The position numbers and the translations under genes were made by a program. This document shows positions 1 to 11,656 of a stretch of 64,000 nucleotides of DNA, piece by piece (within the stretch, counting starts at the first letter, position 1; each line of letters begins with the position of its first letter). The stretch lies in NCBI GenBank assembly GCA_935421135.1, contig OW285187.1, positions 17,608,429 through 17,672,428 of the forward strand, given 5' to 3'. This DNA is from Bugulina stolonifera. Lineage: Eukaryota; Bryozoa; Gymnolaemata; Cheilostomatida; Bugulidae. The notes under the pieces were generated by a model. That model was not told where the DNA came from. It worked only from the letters and a program-made list of their open reading frames with translations, and searched no databases.

Positions 1-142
1 TTACACTGGTTTAGCTCAACTCCATTTGCATCACTGAGCCATTTGATGTTAGTTCAGTAATAGATAATTGATAGTACATGCAGCTGCTAGTATGATATTT
101 AAAATGTGATATTCCATTATTGGTTGTTTCAATATTTAGTTT

Positions 143-412
143 TTGTCAACAGGAATTCTTGCTCAGCGATGGCGACTGTTGCTAAAGACTATCATTGCTT
201 CCCCCAAAGAGGTCGAGGTACGGGTGAAACCTCTGTGTGTGTTGCACAACTTCCTGTGCACTACCAGTGACCCAAAGTACATGCCAGGCGGTTTTGGTGA
301 CTATGGTGATAGAAGTGTGCAACAAGGCTTCTGGAGAGCTTGCCATACACTTGATGGCGGTGTTAGGCCTTCTAAATCTAGCCATGCAACCACAGAGGCC
401 AATAGAATATGA
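143..412 (+). pseudogene. PIF/Harbinger (HARBI1-like) transposase C-terminal fragment
   Basis: The reading frame from about 152 carries the C-terminal signature of HARBI1/Harbinger DDE nucleases: RWRLLLKTI, then VKPLCVLHNFL, then KYMPGGFGDYGD and GFWRAC. The LHNFL block is the usual landmark near the end of the nuclease domain. A possible splice acceptor (ttttgtcaacag) lies just before it, so this could be a last exon. No catalytic D/D/E region is visible upstream within the 150 bases available, so the piece is partial or broken. The family is a cut-and-paste transposase, sometimes domesticated. The MADF-type relic at 5 kb could come from the same class of element, but linkage is not shown. 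Confidence 0.6.
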
Positions 413-2099
413 AGGTCTTACATCTACTAGTTCTCTAGAGTGACAGCGGTAGTGTGCCATGGCAACCTGCCCATGTCAATAGGAGATAAACTAAAGGCAA
501 TTTTTAAGGTTTATTCTTTCAGCGCTGCGCTACTGTCATGCAGTTCATGATTGATTGCTTACTAAATTACTACTAGACATGTTTCGTCCAACCAACCGTT
601 ACATCCACTAACTATGACCTCCAGTGCTGCCATTGCTATTGGTGAGGCATCTACAGAGAGTGAGGAAGAGTATAACACTGAAAACGAAAATGAGAAACAA
701 CAGCCTTCAAAGAAAAAGTTGTCTAAAAACTATCAGGAGGCAAGGCTACAACAGGTCGAGGCGTTCTTGATGCTTCGAATTCCTAATATGGACAACAACT
801 CTTCCCAAAAAAATCAACACATAATGTCAAGTGCCTAACATGCAACTGTAATTTAATTCTTGCTAGTGGCGCCAAAGATGTGTAAAAACAGGCAGGCAGA
901 CAGGCAAATGTTTTCAATGCTGAGTTGCTGCTTTCGATACTTTACCAAATGTGACATCTCATTTGTTGAAAGCACGGACTTGGTGAAGTAAGCATTTCAA
1001 ATAAACATTAGCCATGGGGCTGATGCTTTGTGGTCCACGACGTCTTTTGCATCGGATTTCTACTCTACTTCTGTATGCAAAGAGATCAGTTTTTGATATG
1101 CACTGCTATTCAAGTACCAATTATCAGGACACAATACTTGAAACACCACCATCAGAAAGCCGGTTCCCTGGCATTCTCTGCGCAAGTCTTTACCACTAAA
1201 CGAGGTTTCACTTTGAAGATCCCGAATATTCTTCACATTAGGCCTGTCAAAGGCATTAGTGAGCATCCTACCTCTCCTTTCATTGCTCTGTTCAGTAAAC
1301 TGTTGCTGTAAATCTAAATCTAAATTTAATCTTCTAGTTATCAAGTTGATTTTAATCATAATTATTTGCTTTTTACTTTTCAAACCTAGATTAAATCCCT
1401 TTAAATCGTTATAATTGCCCTGCTTGGAATCATTGAGACTATATAACTCAGACAGCGGCTGTAACTGAGCATTGAGGCAATTCTGTAGCAATGATCTCTT
1501 GGTACTATAGCGCTTATAATACTCACAACGCTAAGCCACTCTATTACCAGCTCATTGTTCAAGCTAAGAACAACCAAAGGTTATTTTCAAAACCTTGCGG
1601 GGAACTCGCCTAGTGCCCAAACAGATCATCAACACTGCTATGCATCTTAGTCTCTAGAGGCATTGAATGAACAGTCTACTGCAAGCAGTCGATTGCTTAG
1701 TTTAATACATCTATTCTTATACACCTGATAAAAACTATACCTCAATGGCCCGTAACAAGCCATTCATAATCACTCATGCATAGAAACTATGAGAAGAATA
1801 ATGAGAAAGCTAATGCTGAGTGGTTAGTTTGCCAGAAAACTGTGAAAGGTGTTGGGTCAACTACCTCCAATTAATATAATCTTTATTTATTGTAACATAA
1901 TCATAAAATAATAATATAATTTGAATAGATAAGTTATAGATTTTGGTAATAATACTGCAGGTTATCATTTTCTTTTCTACTCCTAGTACTAACTTTAATT
2001 GTTATGTGTGTGCAGGTATGAACAGTACAAGGAGGCTAAAGCTGCTGGTACCAGAAAATAGAAAATACACTTGTATACAAGCATAATTAACATTGTATT
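413..2099. other. Mostly unassigned DNA with one acidic short ORF
   Basis: I see no recognisable gene here. A short plus-strand frame at 614-838 encodes an acidic, low-complexity 74-residue stretch starting MTSSAAIAIGEAS, with a Glu/Asn-rich middle and a KKKLSK basic patch. It has no family signature. A minus-strand 143-codon frame at 1060-1491 also lacks recognisable motifs. Around 2016-2061 an acceptor-like gtgtgcag precedes a short frame ending EAKAAGTRK and a stop, which could be a stray terminal exon. Confidence 0.3.
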
Positions 2100-2332
2100 T
2101 GATTAGAAAGATGAGATTTATTTTATGTGTGTAGGACAGCAGGACCACCTCACCCCAAAAATCTAATCTTATTTTAATCGAGCAATATGAATTAATGTAA
2201 TCTTAATCAGTTTTTCTCTACATTTAATCTTGAAAAAGATGAACTTAGCCAATCTTTAATTAATCTTAGTTTGAAATAGAGCAATCTTAATCGACCTTAA
2301 TCGTTAAAATCAGTAAAAAGTACACCTCTGAT
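2100..2332. repeat. Probable hAT-type element end
   Basis: AT-rich sequence built on repeated aatctta/ttaatc words ends in gtacacctctg. Read from the other strand the end is cagaggtgtac, a typical hAT terminus. Similar ttaatc-rich subterminal sequence occurs in the delimited hAT element at 9263-10765. I could not find a matching left terminus or an 8-bp target duplication, so the limits are approximate. Confidence 0.35.
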
Positions 2333-2632
2333 GCTAACTATTCCTAGTTTTGAAATTAACAGCAATTTGCACCAGAATTGTAAAACTGCAGTTATGGATA
2401 TTCCGAGAAATTTTCAGTTATCAATTGATCGGCCGTGATAGCAATAAATTGCACGATTCCAGTAAATTCATCAACATTGTTTCTGCATACATATTTATTC
2501 AAATGTGTTCCACAACCAAATGGCCAACTTCCTAGGTGTTTATCTCATTCAATGTTTTACTTAAGCCAGATAACAATTCCACATTCTGAATATTTTAAAT
2601 TGCGAATGCTTTAAAGTATTTTGTGTTTCTAG

Positions 2633-3510
2633 ATCTTTGCCTGCATGAGGCGGCATCTGTTAAAAGGTATCTACGGACAGAAGAGGAAAAATATGAGAGA
2701 AACAAAGAAAAATACCCTCTTAGGCCACCATGTGACTGTAAAAAAGCAAGCGTCTCCAGGATAAATCAGCGGCACAGAATCGAAATATGGTTAGACTGTT
2801 GGAAGCATCCGTACAATGATCGCAAGGGAAATTAACAGACCGTTTGCCAGTGGAATCTTCAACGACGGAGAATGGGAGTCATTCGTGGCATGTAAAATAC
2901 CACTTTCTTCAGGACGATGGGATAAAATTTTCAGTTTGTAAGACTTTTTTTCTGGCCACCCTAGGCTACTCAAGGTCGAGCTCGGTCATTCAAGAATTAT
3001 TAAAGACCCCCGCTGACGCACTTTCTCCCAATCCAGATAAAAGAGGAAGAACGACTCCCCATAATGCTCTATCCAAAGAACTTGTGGAAAAATTGCATGT
3101 ACATAGGTTATGTCATATAATCCCTGCATATCTCATTACAGAGGGGAACATGTTCCACAAAGATCGTATCTACTAAGTGAGTTCACAGCAAAAATGATGC
3201 ATCAAGATTTTATCAGCAAGTACACTGACGACATATGCAGTTATGAATCCTACACCCGCCATGTGAAGAAACTGAATATTTCTGTTGCAAAGCTAGGTGC
3301 AGAGCAGTGCGAGCTGTGTGTTAAACTAACACAATTTGCTCATGAGCAATTAGATGGTCAGTGTATTACCACAAGCAGTGTGTACAAAACTGACAGAACA
3401 GGAATCTCTACAAAATAGCGAGGATGGTATACCAAGAAGATGGTAAGGAAGTGGTTGAAGGGAACATTGTTAGGAGCGTAGATTTGCAAAAAATCATCAT
3501 GTTGCCTTAT
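2633..3510 (+). pseudogene. DUF7869-like transposase relic, N-terminal half
   Basis: Broken frames spell the N-terminal and middle parts of the family seen intact at 20113-22733. There is a PPCDCKK cysteine segment followed by an IEIWLDCW block, then YHFLQDDGIKFSVCKTFFL (compare the IKYFFEVEGSTIQVCKKFYL block of the intact copy), then DKRGRTTPHNALS and VEKLHVH. A second frame gives PCISHYRGEHVPQR, the ESYTRHVKKLNI segment and the EQCELC pair. The relic ends at GNIVRSVDLQK near 3490, exactly where the unrelated C-terminal relic at 19203 begins with GRIVRSVDLQK. At least three frame changes show it is dead. It belongs to the same subfamily as the 19.2-kb relic rather than to the intact element. 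Confidence 0.6.
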
Positions 3511-3559
3511 AATTACATATAATATGCCGTAATTGACAGATTCGGGATATGACTGAGAG

Positions 3560-4265
3560 ATGATGTTTTTTATGGGTTATACTAACCCGGACAGTGTTGA
3601 CCTAGGGCTGATTCAATTCTCTATCAAACATGTGTCCGAGATAATTGATTGGAAAAGTAAATACCCAACCTTATTTTCTGGAGGAATAGGTAGGGTTGAC
3701 AAGGAAATAACTCTTTCAATTGACCATACAGTAGCACCGGCGGCGCAGCCATGCCCAAGGGTGCCATTTACAGCTCGGGAGAAATTAGAAAAGCACTTAT
3801 AGAGTTGTGCGATCTTGATATTATTGAGCCAGTTGAGGGGCCCACAACATGGGGTAGTGGGGTGGTCATTGTCCCAAAACCGATGATGGTATTTGGCTGT
3901 GCGTAGACATGAGACAAGCCAACAAAGCAATCATCCATCACCGCTACCCTATTCCCCCGGTTTTCTCAAAACTTGACATGAAAATGGGATTTCATTAGTC
4001 TGTTCTGAGTAAGGATACTAGGGAAATAACTACCTTTACCACCCATGCAGCAGGGGATTCTGGCTTGGATAAAGGTGAGGCTGTGGCAAACGCAACTGTA
4101 CCAAAAACATGGGGATAAAACGAGTCATTTGCTATGGATCTTGAGCCCTAACAAAGGTAGAAAAGAGGTATTGTCAAACTGAAAAGGAATCTTTGGCTTG
4201 GCTTATGGTTGCTCATTTCAATGTTTGGGAAACCCGGGAATACCACTTTCCATTTTGATTCACCA
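3560..4265 (+). pseudogene. Ty3/Gypsy reverse transcriptase and RNase H relic
   Basis: Frames from 3590 encode the linker before a Ty3/Gypsy RT: SGGIGRVDKEITLSIDHTV, then PRVPFTAREKLEKHL. After a frame break follow the RT blocks IIEPVEGPTTWGSGVVIVPK, LCVDMRQANKAI and FSKLDMKMGFH, then DTREITTFTTHA. Downstream near 4110-4230 comes the RNase H start, RVICYGS, followed by EKRYCQTEKESLAL. The catalytic YxDD box and the segment between RT and RNase H are missing, so there is an internal deletion besides several stops. No LTR could be found around it. The family makes the Gag-Pol polyprotein of LTR retrotransposons; this copy is non-functional. Confidence 0.7.
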
Positions 4266-5023
4266 AAAAATTTAGCATTATCTACCCTCTTGGACGTGTA
4301 TGTACGCTTGCACATGTGCAGGACTACGATAGTGCATTGTCATGGGCTACATTATGCTCATAAACAAGCATGTATTTTGCCATCTTGGCACAACATTCCT
4401 GTTTGTAAAGATATTCCCCTGTAACCATAGTAGCAAACAAGCTAGTCTCCAGTTTGCAATTCCAACACAAAACCAAATATGGATAAGCAAAGTAGCCCTC
4501 GCAATGTACTCTAACAGTGACTACAGCCTGGGGCCTACAAAACTTGACAGAATGTTTAAATTGCAGAAATTTCTACACATACATAATTTTTATATTAATA
4601 GCAAGAATAACTTTCTCAAAGCCTATTATACAACTCCAAATTTGTTTTTTGATTATTTTATTATTTACACGTTTGCAGATTGTTTTTGTTCTTCAACACT
4701 GCATTATCTCAATATTCTACCTTCTAAAATTCTAATGAGACTGGACTTCCATTTGAAGTTGTTATTCTAAAGAACTAGTCACGCGGGCACGAAAGTGCCA
4801 ACGAAATGTGAAACGACAACTCCAACGAAATCGTTGAAGTTGAAACGTAGCTTCGTTGTCGTTTGCTCAGCATCAAACTGTGTTGGATCAGCAATAATTT
4901 GTTGGACTGTGAGTGGTCCGTGAAGTGAGTACTAGCCTGTAATTGGTTAATGCTGGCTGCTGTTGATTGGACAATGAAGCAATGGCGGAGCAACTTCCTT
5001 AACGACATTTGTTTAACTACAAG
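4266..5023. other. No gene seen
   Basis: No coding signature was found. Several short frames at 4342-4770 and 4775-5008 have no family resemblance. Around 4818-4866 the words aacgacaa and ttgtcgtt form a small inverted repeat upstream of the MADF relic and might be part of an element end. Confidence 0.3.
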
Positions 5024-5888
5024 ATGGCAGACTTCACATCAGACTTCATTAGCATTGTTAGAAGCAAATCTGTGCTGTACGATAAGTCAAATTCCAATTA
5101 TAAAGATACTGGCAGCGTGAAAAAAAAAACCAATTGGGCCGATGTTGCTAGCTATATATAGTCAGCAATGAACAGTTGAATGGTAAGCAATTAACCAGTT
5201 ATTTTATATTAATTTCAATATTCTATTGTAACTGTACATGTCTTATTAATTTTATTTTCCAATATCTTTTATGAAATAACTTGTCTTATTTTAAATTCCA
5301 GTGTTATACATTGATGCTACAAATTTTCTTTGGTCAGTTATGCTTAAATGAAACTGTTCATTTGTTCCAGATGTGACTGCTAGCAAAAAGTGGACCGGTT
5401 TGAGAGACACTTTCGTAAGAGTTCAAAAAGCTCACTTGGCGAGTTCAACAAGTGGGAGCTCACCAAAGCCGCTCCCAAAATGGAAATACTATCAAGATAT
5501 GCTGCGGTATGCTGCATACCAAAAGAAACGTGTAGCTAGGTTAGTAGTTAAAAGTTAACACTGAAACAAGACTGAGAAATGGGAATGTGTAACACCTGAA
5601 AACAATTTTTCAGTTGAATTCACCTATGTTAATATATTTATAAAATCATGCATACCTACATAAGAGAAAACTCACATGTGCTTAAATTAAAATGTTATTG
5701 AAATCTTGCATTGTTCACATTATAGTCATTCAAGAACAAATATATGGGTAGACCAAGACCAAGACGTAGATTCCTCTGCCTCTACACCCTCTGCTTCTAC
5801 ATCTTCAGCTGACCACTCTGCCACACCTAGTAAGAGCAGCACGCGAGCTCCTCCAGCTCCACCTACTACCAACAAAAAAGAGGGGTGA
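5024..5888 (+). pseudogene. MADF-domain gene relic, three exons with nonsense codons
   Basis: Three exons with correct GT-AG borders and matching phases can be read: 5024-5182, 5371-5539 and 5726-5888. Exon 1 gives MADFTSDFISIVRSK, then LYDKSNSNYKDT and TNWADVASYI, the first half of a MADF (Myb/SANT-like) DNA-binding domain. Exon 2 gives the second half: KKWTGLRDTFVRVQKAH, then KPLPKWKYYQDMLRY. Exon 3 is a Ser/Thr/Pro-rich tail (SASTPSASTSS). Two in-frame stops lie in the last part of exon 1, just after ASYI, so the reading frame is broken although splice sites survive. MADF proteins accompany Harbinger transposases or act as host transcription factors; which applies here is not clear. Confidence 0.55.
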
Positions 5889-6112
5889 GGGGTGAAAAAA
5901 GTCATCAAATGTACCAATGGGTAAAATGAGTGTAAACTGCAATGCCTTTAACATCAAAATCCCAAAGATACAGCGGGCCGAGAAAACTGGTGATGAGTAC
6001 TGCTATCCTAAAGGGGTACATGCGACAAAAGAGCTAATCCCCCAAACCAGATGTGGAAATTCCAAGAAATCACAAGTGACCTAGAAAATGCAGAAAAATT
6101 TGCAAGTATCCA

Positions 6113-6960
6113 ACGATGATACCAAAGCACTCTCACATTGCTAACCTAATCATCATATGTTACTACAAAATTCATCACTTGGGTTATAGATCAACCTTGT
6201 ATGCACTCAGGGAGGCTGATTACCGGCTTTTCAATGGCCTAGGTTCAGTAAGGAAATACCTGAGATGTGTGACACGTAAAAAACTGAGGGCAAACCCGCA
6301 ATCCAGCAAATGGGTGATCTGCCAGAAGAAAGGCTAGAGAAGACGGCACCATTCACCTATGTGGAAATGGATGTTTTTAGTCGCTTGCATGTAAGCATGT
6401 AAAGGGGGCTGGTTATAACCTGCCTGTACTCCAGGACTGTACATATTGAAGTGCTAGAAGAGATGACAACAGACAACCTAATCTTGGCCCTACGTTCCTT
6501 CATTTCCATCAAAGGACCTATCAGGTCTATCATATGTGACAATGGAATGAATTCTGTTGGTATACACATTGAGTTCATAAAACAGTTGAACAATGCTGAC
6601 AAAGAAATGAAAAGATACCGTCAGAAAAACGAAATAGTTATGATTTTCAACTCACCTGTGCAGTCCTCAATGGACTAATTGTGAAGCACAAAAAGGATTC
6701 CAAAACCCTTTGCACTGTTATCTATGAAGTAGCTAACATCGTAAACAACAGACCACTAACAGCAACGGTCATAACAGAACCGGAAGAAGAGACAATGACA
6801 CCAAATCGCCCACTAACCATATTAGAACCAAACTGAGGAATCAAGCTCGACTACTTAATTCACTTTGAGAGTGTACAGGAACAGAACTAAGATATGCTGA
6901 TTCCTGATGAGTTTTTTACCTGCGTACGGAACTTCAGATTAGAAAGTGGATAGCAAATGA
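6113..6960 (+). pseudogene. BEL/Pao retrotransposon integrase relic
   Basis: The frame from about 6116 resembles the zinc-binding and connector part of BEL/Pao integrases: HIANLIIICYYKIHHLGYRST, then ALREADYRLFNGLGSVRKYL with the RVTRKK-like segment, then NPQSSKWVICQKK. A shift leads to PFTYVEMDVFSRLHV and SRTVHIEVLEEMTTD, then ILALRSFISIKGPIRSIICD followed by NGMN, which includes the second catalytic Asp region (ICDNG). Further on, YEVANIVNNRPLTATV and MTPNRPLTILEPN match the conserved segment after the core. Several frame breaks and stops make it non-functional. No LTRs were recognised. Confidence 0.65.
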
Positions 6961-9254
6961 AAAATCATGCATACATGTACAACTATTATTATCTGTGAAG
7001 TAGGCACCAAGTTCTTAAGCAAAACGAGGAGATCACACAACTCAGACTTATGCCTAATTCAAACCAGTTTCACTGTACTACTAATAATAAAGCCATAGTG
7101 GAGAATGGGTAAGATCTTGTCATGCTTGGAAAAAGGTACATATCACTAAAAACACTTTGACATTACATGCTTTGACAGCCTGTGTCAGTGCCATGTTTCG
7201 AACATCAGAATTTTAAGCACAAAATACCATACATAAATGTGCCATTTATCTGACAATGCTGCAAAGTGGCAGACTGAATGAGAACATAGTATCCCATCAC
7301 CAAAGTGTTATAGCAAAAGTGTATGGCAAATTTGGTGACATCACTGAAGTCAGGTGTAGACTATGTGCCACAAAGTCCACAGTGAAGGAGGCTCAATTAC
7401 CCCAGGTCACAAAGCCTTAAAATATCATATAGCACTAGCGGATAGCCAGACAAAGCTGTGGTAGGTAGTTTTAAAACCACTTGTAGATATCTAGTCCCCA
7501 GATAAAAATGGTTGGGAGGACAACCTGAGACCTGTTCATTGTGAACAGTCACCCACTATGCCAGAAGACTGACTGTGCAACTGATCAATGCAAATGCCAC
7601 AATCATGAAATGCTGTGCACAGACTCCCTTAACAGTCAAATTTGGAAGTGCTGTACCAGAGAATCAAAAATGCTGGCAATAAACATTAATTCTTATATTA
7701 TGCAATGCTGTTGGGGTAAAAGCACAGAAGGAATTCCCAACCAGTTGTTTGCTTTAGACTATTGGTTTTATTTTGCGAGGGGAACAACAACTCTAATAGC
7801 AATATAGTTATGGAGAAGGCAAATGGTAGGGTTAAGATGAATATCATGAATATGAGTGATCGTAGTTATGGTAGTACCCCTAGAAATGAGCCAGACTTGA
7901 ACATGGAGCCCATGTGACACATAGTAGGCCCGGTGTTGGCGGCAGAATTTGCCGGGATGATCTGTGCATGGTGCAGGCGTAAAGAATCAATTGCTGCTGT
8001 TGAGATGCATGAGATTGAGGAAGATGGCTACATGCCAATGAATGTACTGAGGAGTATCCAGTAAACAATAATTATTGACATATGACTGACTGAGACTATT
8101 AAGTATATGTTATTAACGACCAGGACAGTTATTTCAATAAATACTACCTTTAGTGAGATCTAGTTCCTGACATCGTTATGTTGGACGGAACTTGCTTATG
8201 TTGACACGGTTACTGTCATAAATATCATTGTTTAGGTAAATAACTCTATACATAGTTTGGTATACATTTTCTTCTCCTTTTCCATGAGATATTAGCTTAT
8301 TGTCAGCTGGATTGATGTACAAGTGATGTTGATGCATGCATGGGGTGATTACTCTATCAATGGTATCTGCATTTGAACATTGTAGACTAGAGTGGACAAC
8401 CATGATTTGAGAGAACTTGATCTTCTCTTTTTAAACTTTTTAAACTGTTTCTTATTGCAGATAATCCTGGAAAGATTTGGGCAGAGACCAAACACTCTGA
8501 TCCAACTAAAACAACTCGAACTAGGCTGTAGGATTCTTGAGAATCAGAGCCGACATAGATGGCAGCGAAGTTGTGCATAGAGGGCAACGGGAAGCATGGT
8601 CCCACAGATGTCATGCCAGCATACTGAAATTCAACAAATGTGCCATGTGGGTTGTGAAATGTTGGAAGCTACTTTATGCCAACACATCACACCCAACTAC
8701 TCACCATTCCAGGTATGTAATGGGACATTTTAATCATTGGTAGTTTTCTTCTCTCTAAAACTGTCACAATTCATTTGAAAAGGGGAAATGACATCCTATG
8801 GTTGCCGGATTGAAAACAAGATTTGATAAATAAATAAAAAATCTCCATGTCAAAAGTATTTATTCACCTTGGTATTGATTTAATCATAATAGTAAAATGC
8901 TTATAACTATGTTTTTGTGCCCATGGTAGCTTGAAACGCTGTTAATGACAATTACAGCAATTTAGTTTTCACATAAATTTGGCTTATATATAAAAGCCAT
9001 ATGGAGGCACATTGGGAGGCACGTGCTAATTGGGACATGCCCCAATCAGCCCCATGTACATGTATATATTCCTTAAGATTGATAAAACAAATTGTTTTGG
9101 GGTTTTTAGAACATGGTTAGGAACGAAAACCTACTAGTAGTCAGGCATTGCAATGAAGAGATTCTTCAAGCAATGAAGAAGCTGACTATTCGTGAGGCAA
9201 CATAATATGTTATCACAATCAGCAAGTCAACTTTATCAAGGGCAATTAACAAAC
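6961..9254. other. No gene assigned; scattered short frames
   Basis: I cannot assign any gene here. At 7541-7807 a short plus-strand frame is cysteine-rich (TDCATDQCKCHNHEMLC) but has no clear family. Near 8458 an acceptor-like ttcttattgcag is followed by a frame of about 60 codons without a signature. Just before the hAT element, at roughly 9145-9262, the word SKSTLSRAINKHRQ can be read in one frame; it resembles a helix-turn-helix of a pogo-like transposase and continues past the element after 10773. Confidence 0.3.
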
Positions 9255-10773
9255 ATAGACAATAGGACTGCGAGTTAATCGCATTAATTAGATGATAAAT
9301 CAGATTAATTGTGTTATAAGATTGAGTTAATTTTTTTGATCTAAATTAATTCAAAAGTATTATTCCAAAATGCGTAGGAAGTGTTGCCCATGCCTTTTCC
9401 CATAGCCAATCAATCTAAGTAGTGTGTGAGTTGACAATCAATTTATAAGTGTATATTAAAAAAAACCTAATAAAAAAACAAACTTGTTTTGTACATAATT
9501 TGGCTGAATCTGCGTGCCATATTGCCTTATTGCACTAAATGTAGACCACGTGCCAAAGTGAATGTTTTGATAACCTTCTTCAATACTGCTAGCTATAGCG
9601 GCTTCTTGAACAAACAAGGAAGTGTAGGCTACACAAACTTACAATAGCCTTGTATTGCTGGATCGCGTCATAATCAATCATAATCATATTAACGATGTGA
9701 ATCATACCAAGAAATCCGTCTATCTATCTACTACTGACAATAGTACAATATTTCAGCATGGCTGAGAGCACGATGCTAGATGGGAGGTTTAAGCTGCAAA
9801 CCATAGATAGCAAACAATTTGCTCAATGCACGTTTTGTGACACTAAATTTAAGTGCCACCACAGTACTTCAAGCCTCCACTACCACATGAAAAGTAAACA
9901 TCCTTTCAGCCTTGCCTCTAGCAGTAAAGATCAGAGTCAGAGCGATATAAACCTGCAAATCACATTGGGTGACAGTTGGAACCGTATTACTTCTGAGCAA
10001 GAAAATGAACTATGCAATGATCTCACACTATGGATAGCTATAGATGGGCGCCCTACTAGCATAGTAGAAGATACTGGTCTGCGGAAACTGCTACAGACAT
10101 CAAATGCCAACAATCTACTTAGCTTGTCAGATTAGTTAGGCAACTCGAACTCCTAATGTGATTGTTGAGTTGAACACCCACATCAGTCGTGTCCATTTGG
10201 TTAACTAACTAACTTGATTAAAATGTATTTCTTTTATACACCATAGTTAATTAGACTGTTTGTTTGCATTTCTTTCTGTCATGCTCTTGTAAATGCACTA
10301 TACCTGAGTGAGTACTAGTTTGCATTTAAGGTCATTTAATTTGTAATAGTTTGTTTGACAAAACAAAGATAATAAGTTGTCTTGGCATGTAAAGTATATT
10401 TATTTATTCAAGCATTGCATACAGTAATTAAAATAGTGAGTGAGAAGTAATGATTAAGCTCTGCCTGCACCCACTAGACTAGTCTAGGTTCCAAGCCCCC
10501 TTTTTGGGGATAGAAGTTGTTTGCACATTGAGAACACAACTGCAAGAGTTCCAGTTGTTACTATTTTGCTTACTATCTCTGTTCTTTCTAATGCTCAGAC
10601 AATTCCCATTCTCAAAGAGAAGATCTGAGACCTAGGCTACACTGGACTAAAAATATCATTGTTTTATTGAAAAAAATAATTGAGAAATTTGGAGATTAAT
10701 TGAGATTAAAATTATGGTCAAACCAATTAATCTTGATTAAAATATTGGACCATTGCACAGCCCTAATAGACAA
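9255..10773 (+). mobile_element. Non-autonomous hAT transposon with 8-bp target duplication
   Basis: The element proper is 9263-10765 (1503 bp). Its ends are TAGGACTGCG on the left and, read inward, TAGGGCTGTG on the right, an imperfect terminal inverted repeat typical of hAT. It is flanked by a perfect 8-bp target-site duplication, ATAGACAA, at 9255-9262 and 10766-10773, the length expected for hAT. Subterminal regions are rich in ttaatc words. It carries only one convincing reading frame, a BED zinc-finger segment (see 9758-10135), so it is probably a deletion derivative mobilised in trans. Confidence 0.85.
9758..10135 (+). CDS. BED zinc-finger protein, truncated hAT transposase N-terminus
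   Basis: The open frame encodes 125 aa. Residues about 8-50 form a BED-type zinc finger: FAQCTFCDTKFKC gives the CxxC pair, and LHYHMKSKHP gives the His pair (HxxxxH spacing). After a polar linker comes LTLWIAIDGRPTSIVEDTGL, the conserved start of the hAT transposase body (compare ZBED proteins), and the frame stops shortly after. The RNase H-like catalytic core and the C-terminal dimerisation block are absent. The product, if made, would be a DNA-binding fragment that could bind element ends and compete with full transposase; that role is inference. The start ATG lies 18 bases after an in-frame-free leader and is the first good start. Confidence 0.7.
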   Translation: MAESTMLDGRFKLQTIDSKQFAQCTFCDTKFKCHHSTSSLHYHMKSKHPFSLASSSKDQSQSDINLQITLGDSWNRITSEQENELCNDLTLWIAIDGRPTSIVEDTGLRKLLQTSNANNLLSLSD

Positions 10774-11656
10774 TCTTCTGCAATACAAAACTTGCTCTTC
10801 AGCCCAATCATTCACACCAATGTGTTTTTCCTGCTGATGCACCAAATTTTCATTGCGGCTTAACAAAGAAGATGGTCAAAGAGTTTGCTTTGAACCTGAG
10901 CTGTTATACTCGAGTATACTCGAGTGGACTTTCAAGTACGCTTTGAAGTACTTTCTATGCACTTGCTACTTGTGAAAATAAAGAACCTACTTGTACTATT
11001 ACTATACTTGCTCTAATCTACTTGTACTTTACTATACTTTGGTTTGTCAATACTTGAACCAGACTATACTTGACCCTTACTTTGCCAAGAAAAATAATAT
11101 ACACAATACCAGTATTCATTCAGCATTACAGCATCATTGAAAAAAGCATAGTATTGTCTGTGATAATATTGTTAGAGTAAGGTCCATGCCCAATGACATA
11201 GATAAGACGGAAACAGTGCTCAAAGTCAGTCGGTTCGGACCGGTTTGCCGAACCCCTAAGAAAATTAGCACTCCGTCTTACCGGTTCTACCGAATAGGTG
11301 AAAAATAATTATGTTGTAGAAACAAGTTTTGCATTATTTTATTAAAATTCCTTCAGTTGATTGATCACCAAGCAATGTTGTGGGAAATTCCAACAGCAAA
11401 ATTGTTATCTGTCATTAGAAAACGAGCGGAGATGAGAAATTGCAACTCAGTTGGATGTGAGCTCAAGTAGATTTAAGGAAATGGGAAAATTTGAACGGCT
11501 AAAAGCAGGAGTTTGAAAATACTGGGATGGTGCTATTAAGCTCTCGGTAACAACTACCACACTTTTAGAACCTAGGCAATAGATTTTTTCTTCACTGAAC
11601 AAGCAATCCTCTTCTGATATCAAATTATCAATTATCATATTAATTCTAATTCAACT
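10774..11656. other. Repeat-rich intergenic DNA with candidate hAT ends
   Basis: No gene seen. At 10909-10924 the word tactcgag occurs twice in tandem, followed by repeated ctacttg/actatactt words, which suggests a degenerate element end. At 11216-11255 the sequence cagtgctcaaagtc followed by cggttcggaccggtt resembles a hAT terminus, but I found no matching right end. The hAT transposase relic that follows could belong to it. Confidence 0.35.

Noticed and set aside
1060..1491. 143-codon minus-strand frame
   Set aside because: No recognisable domain, no clear splice context; kept only as a mention.
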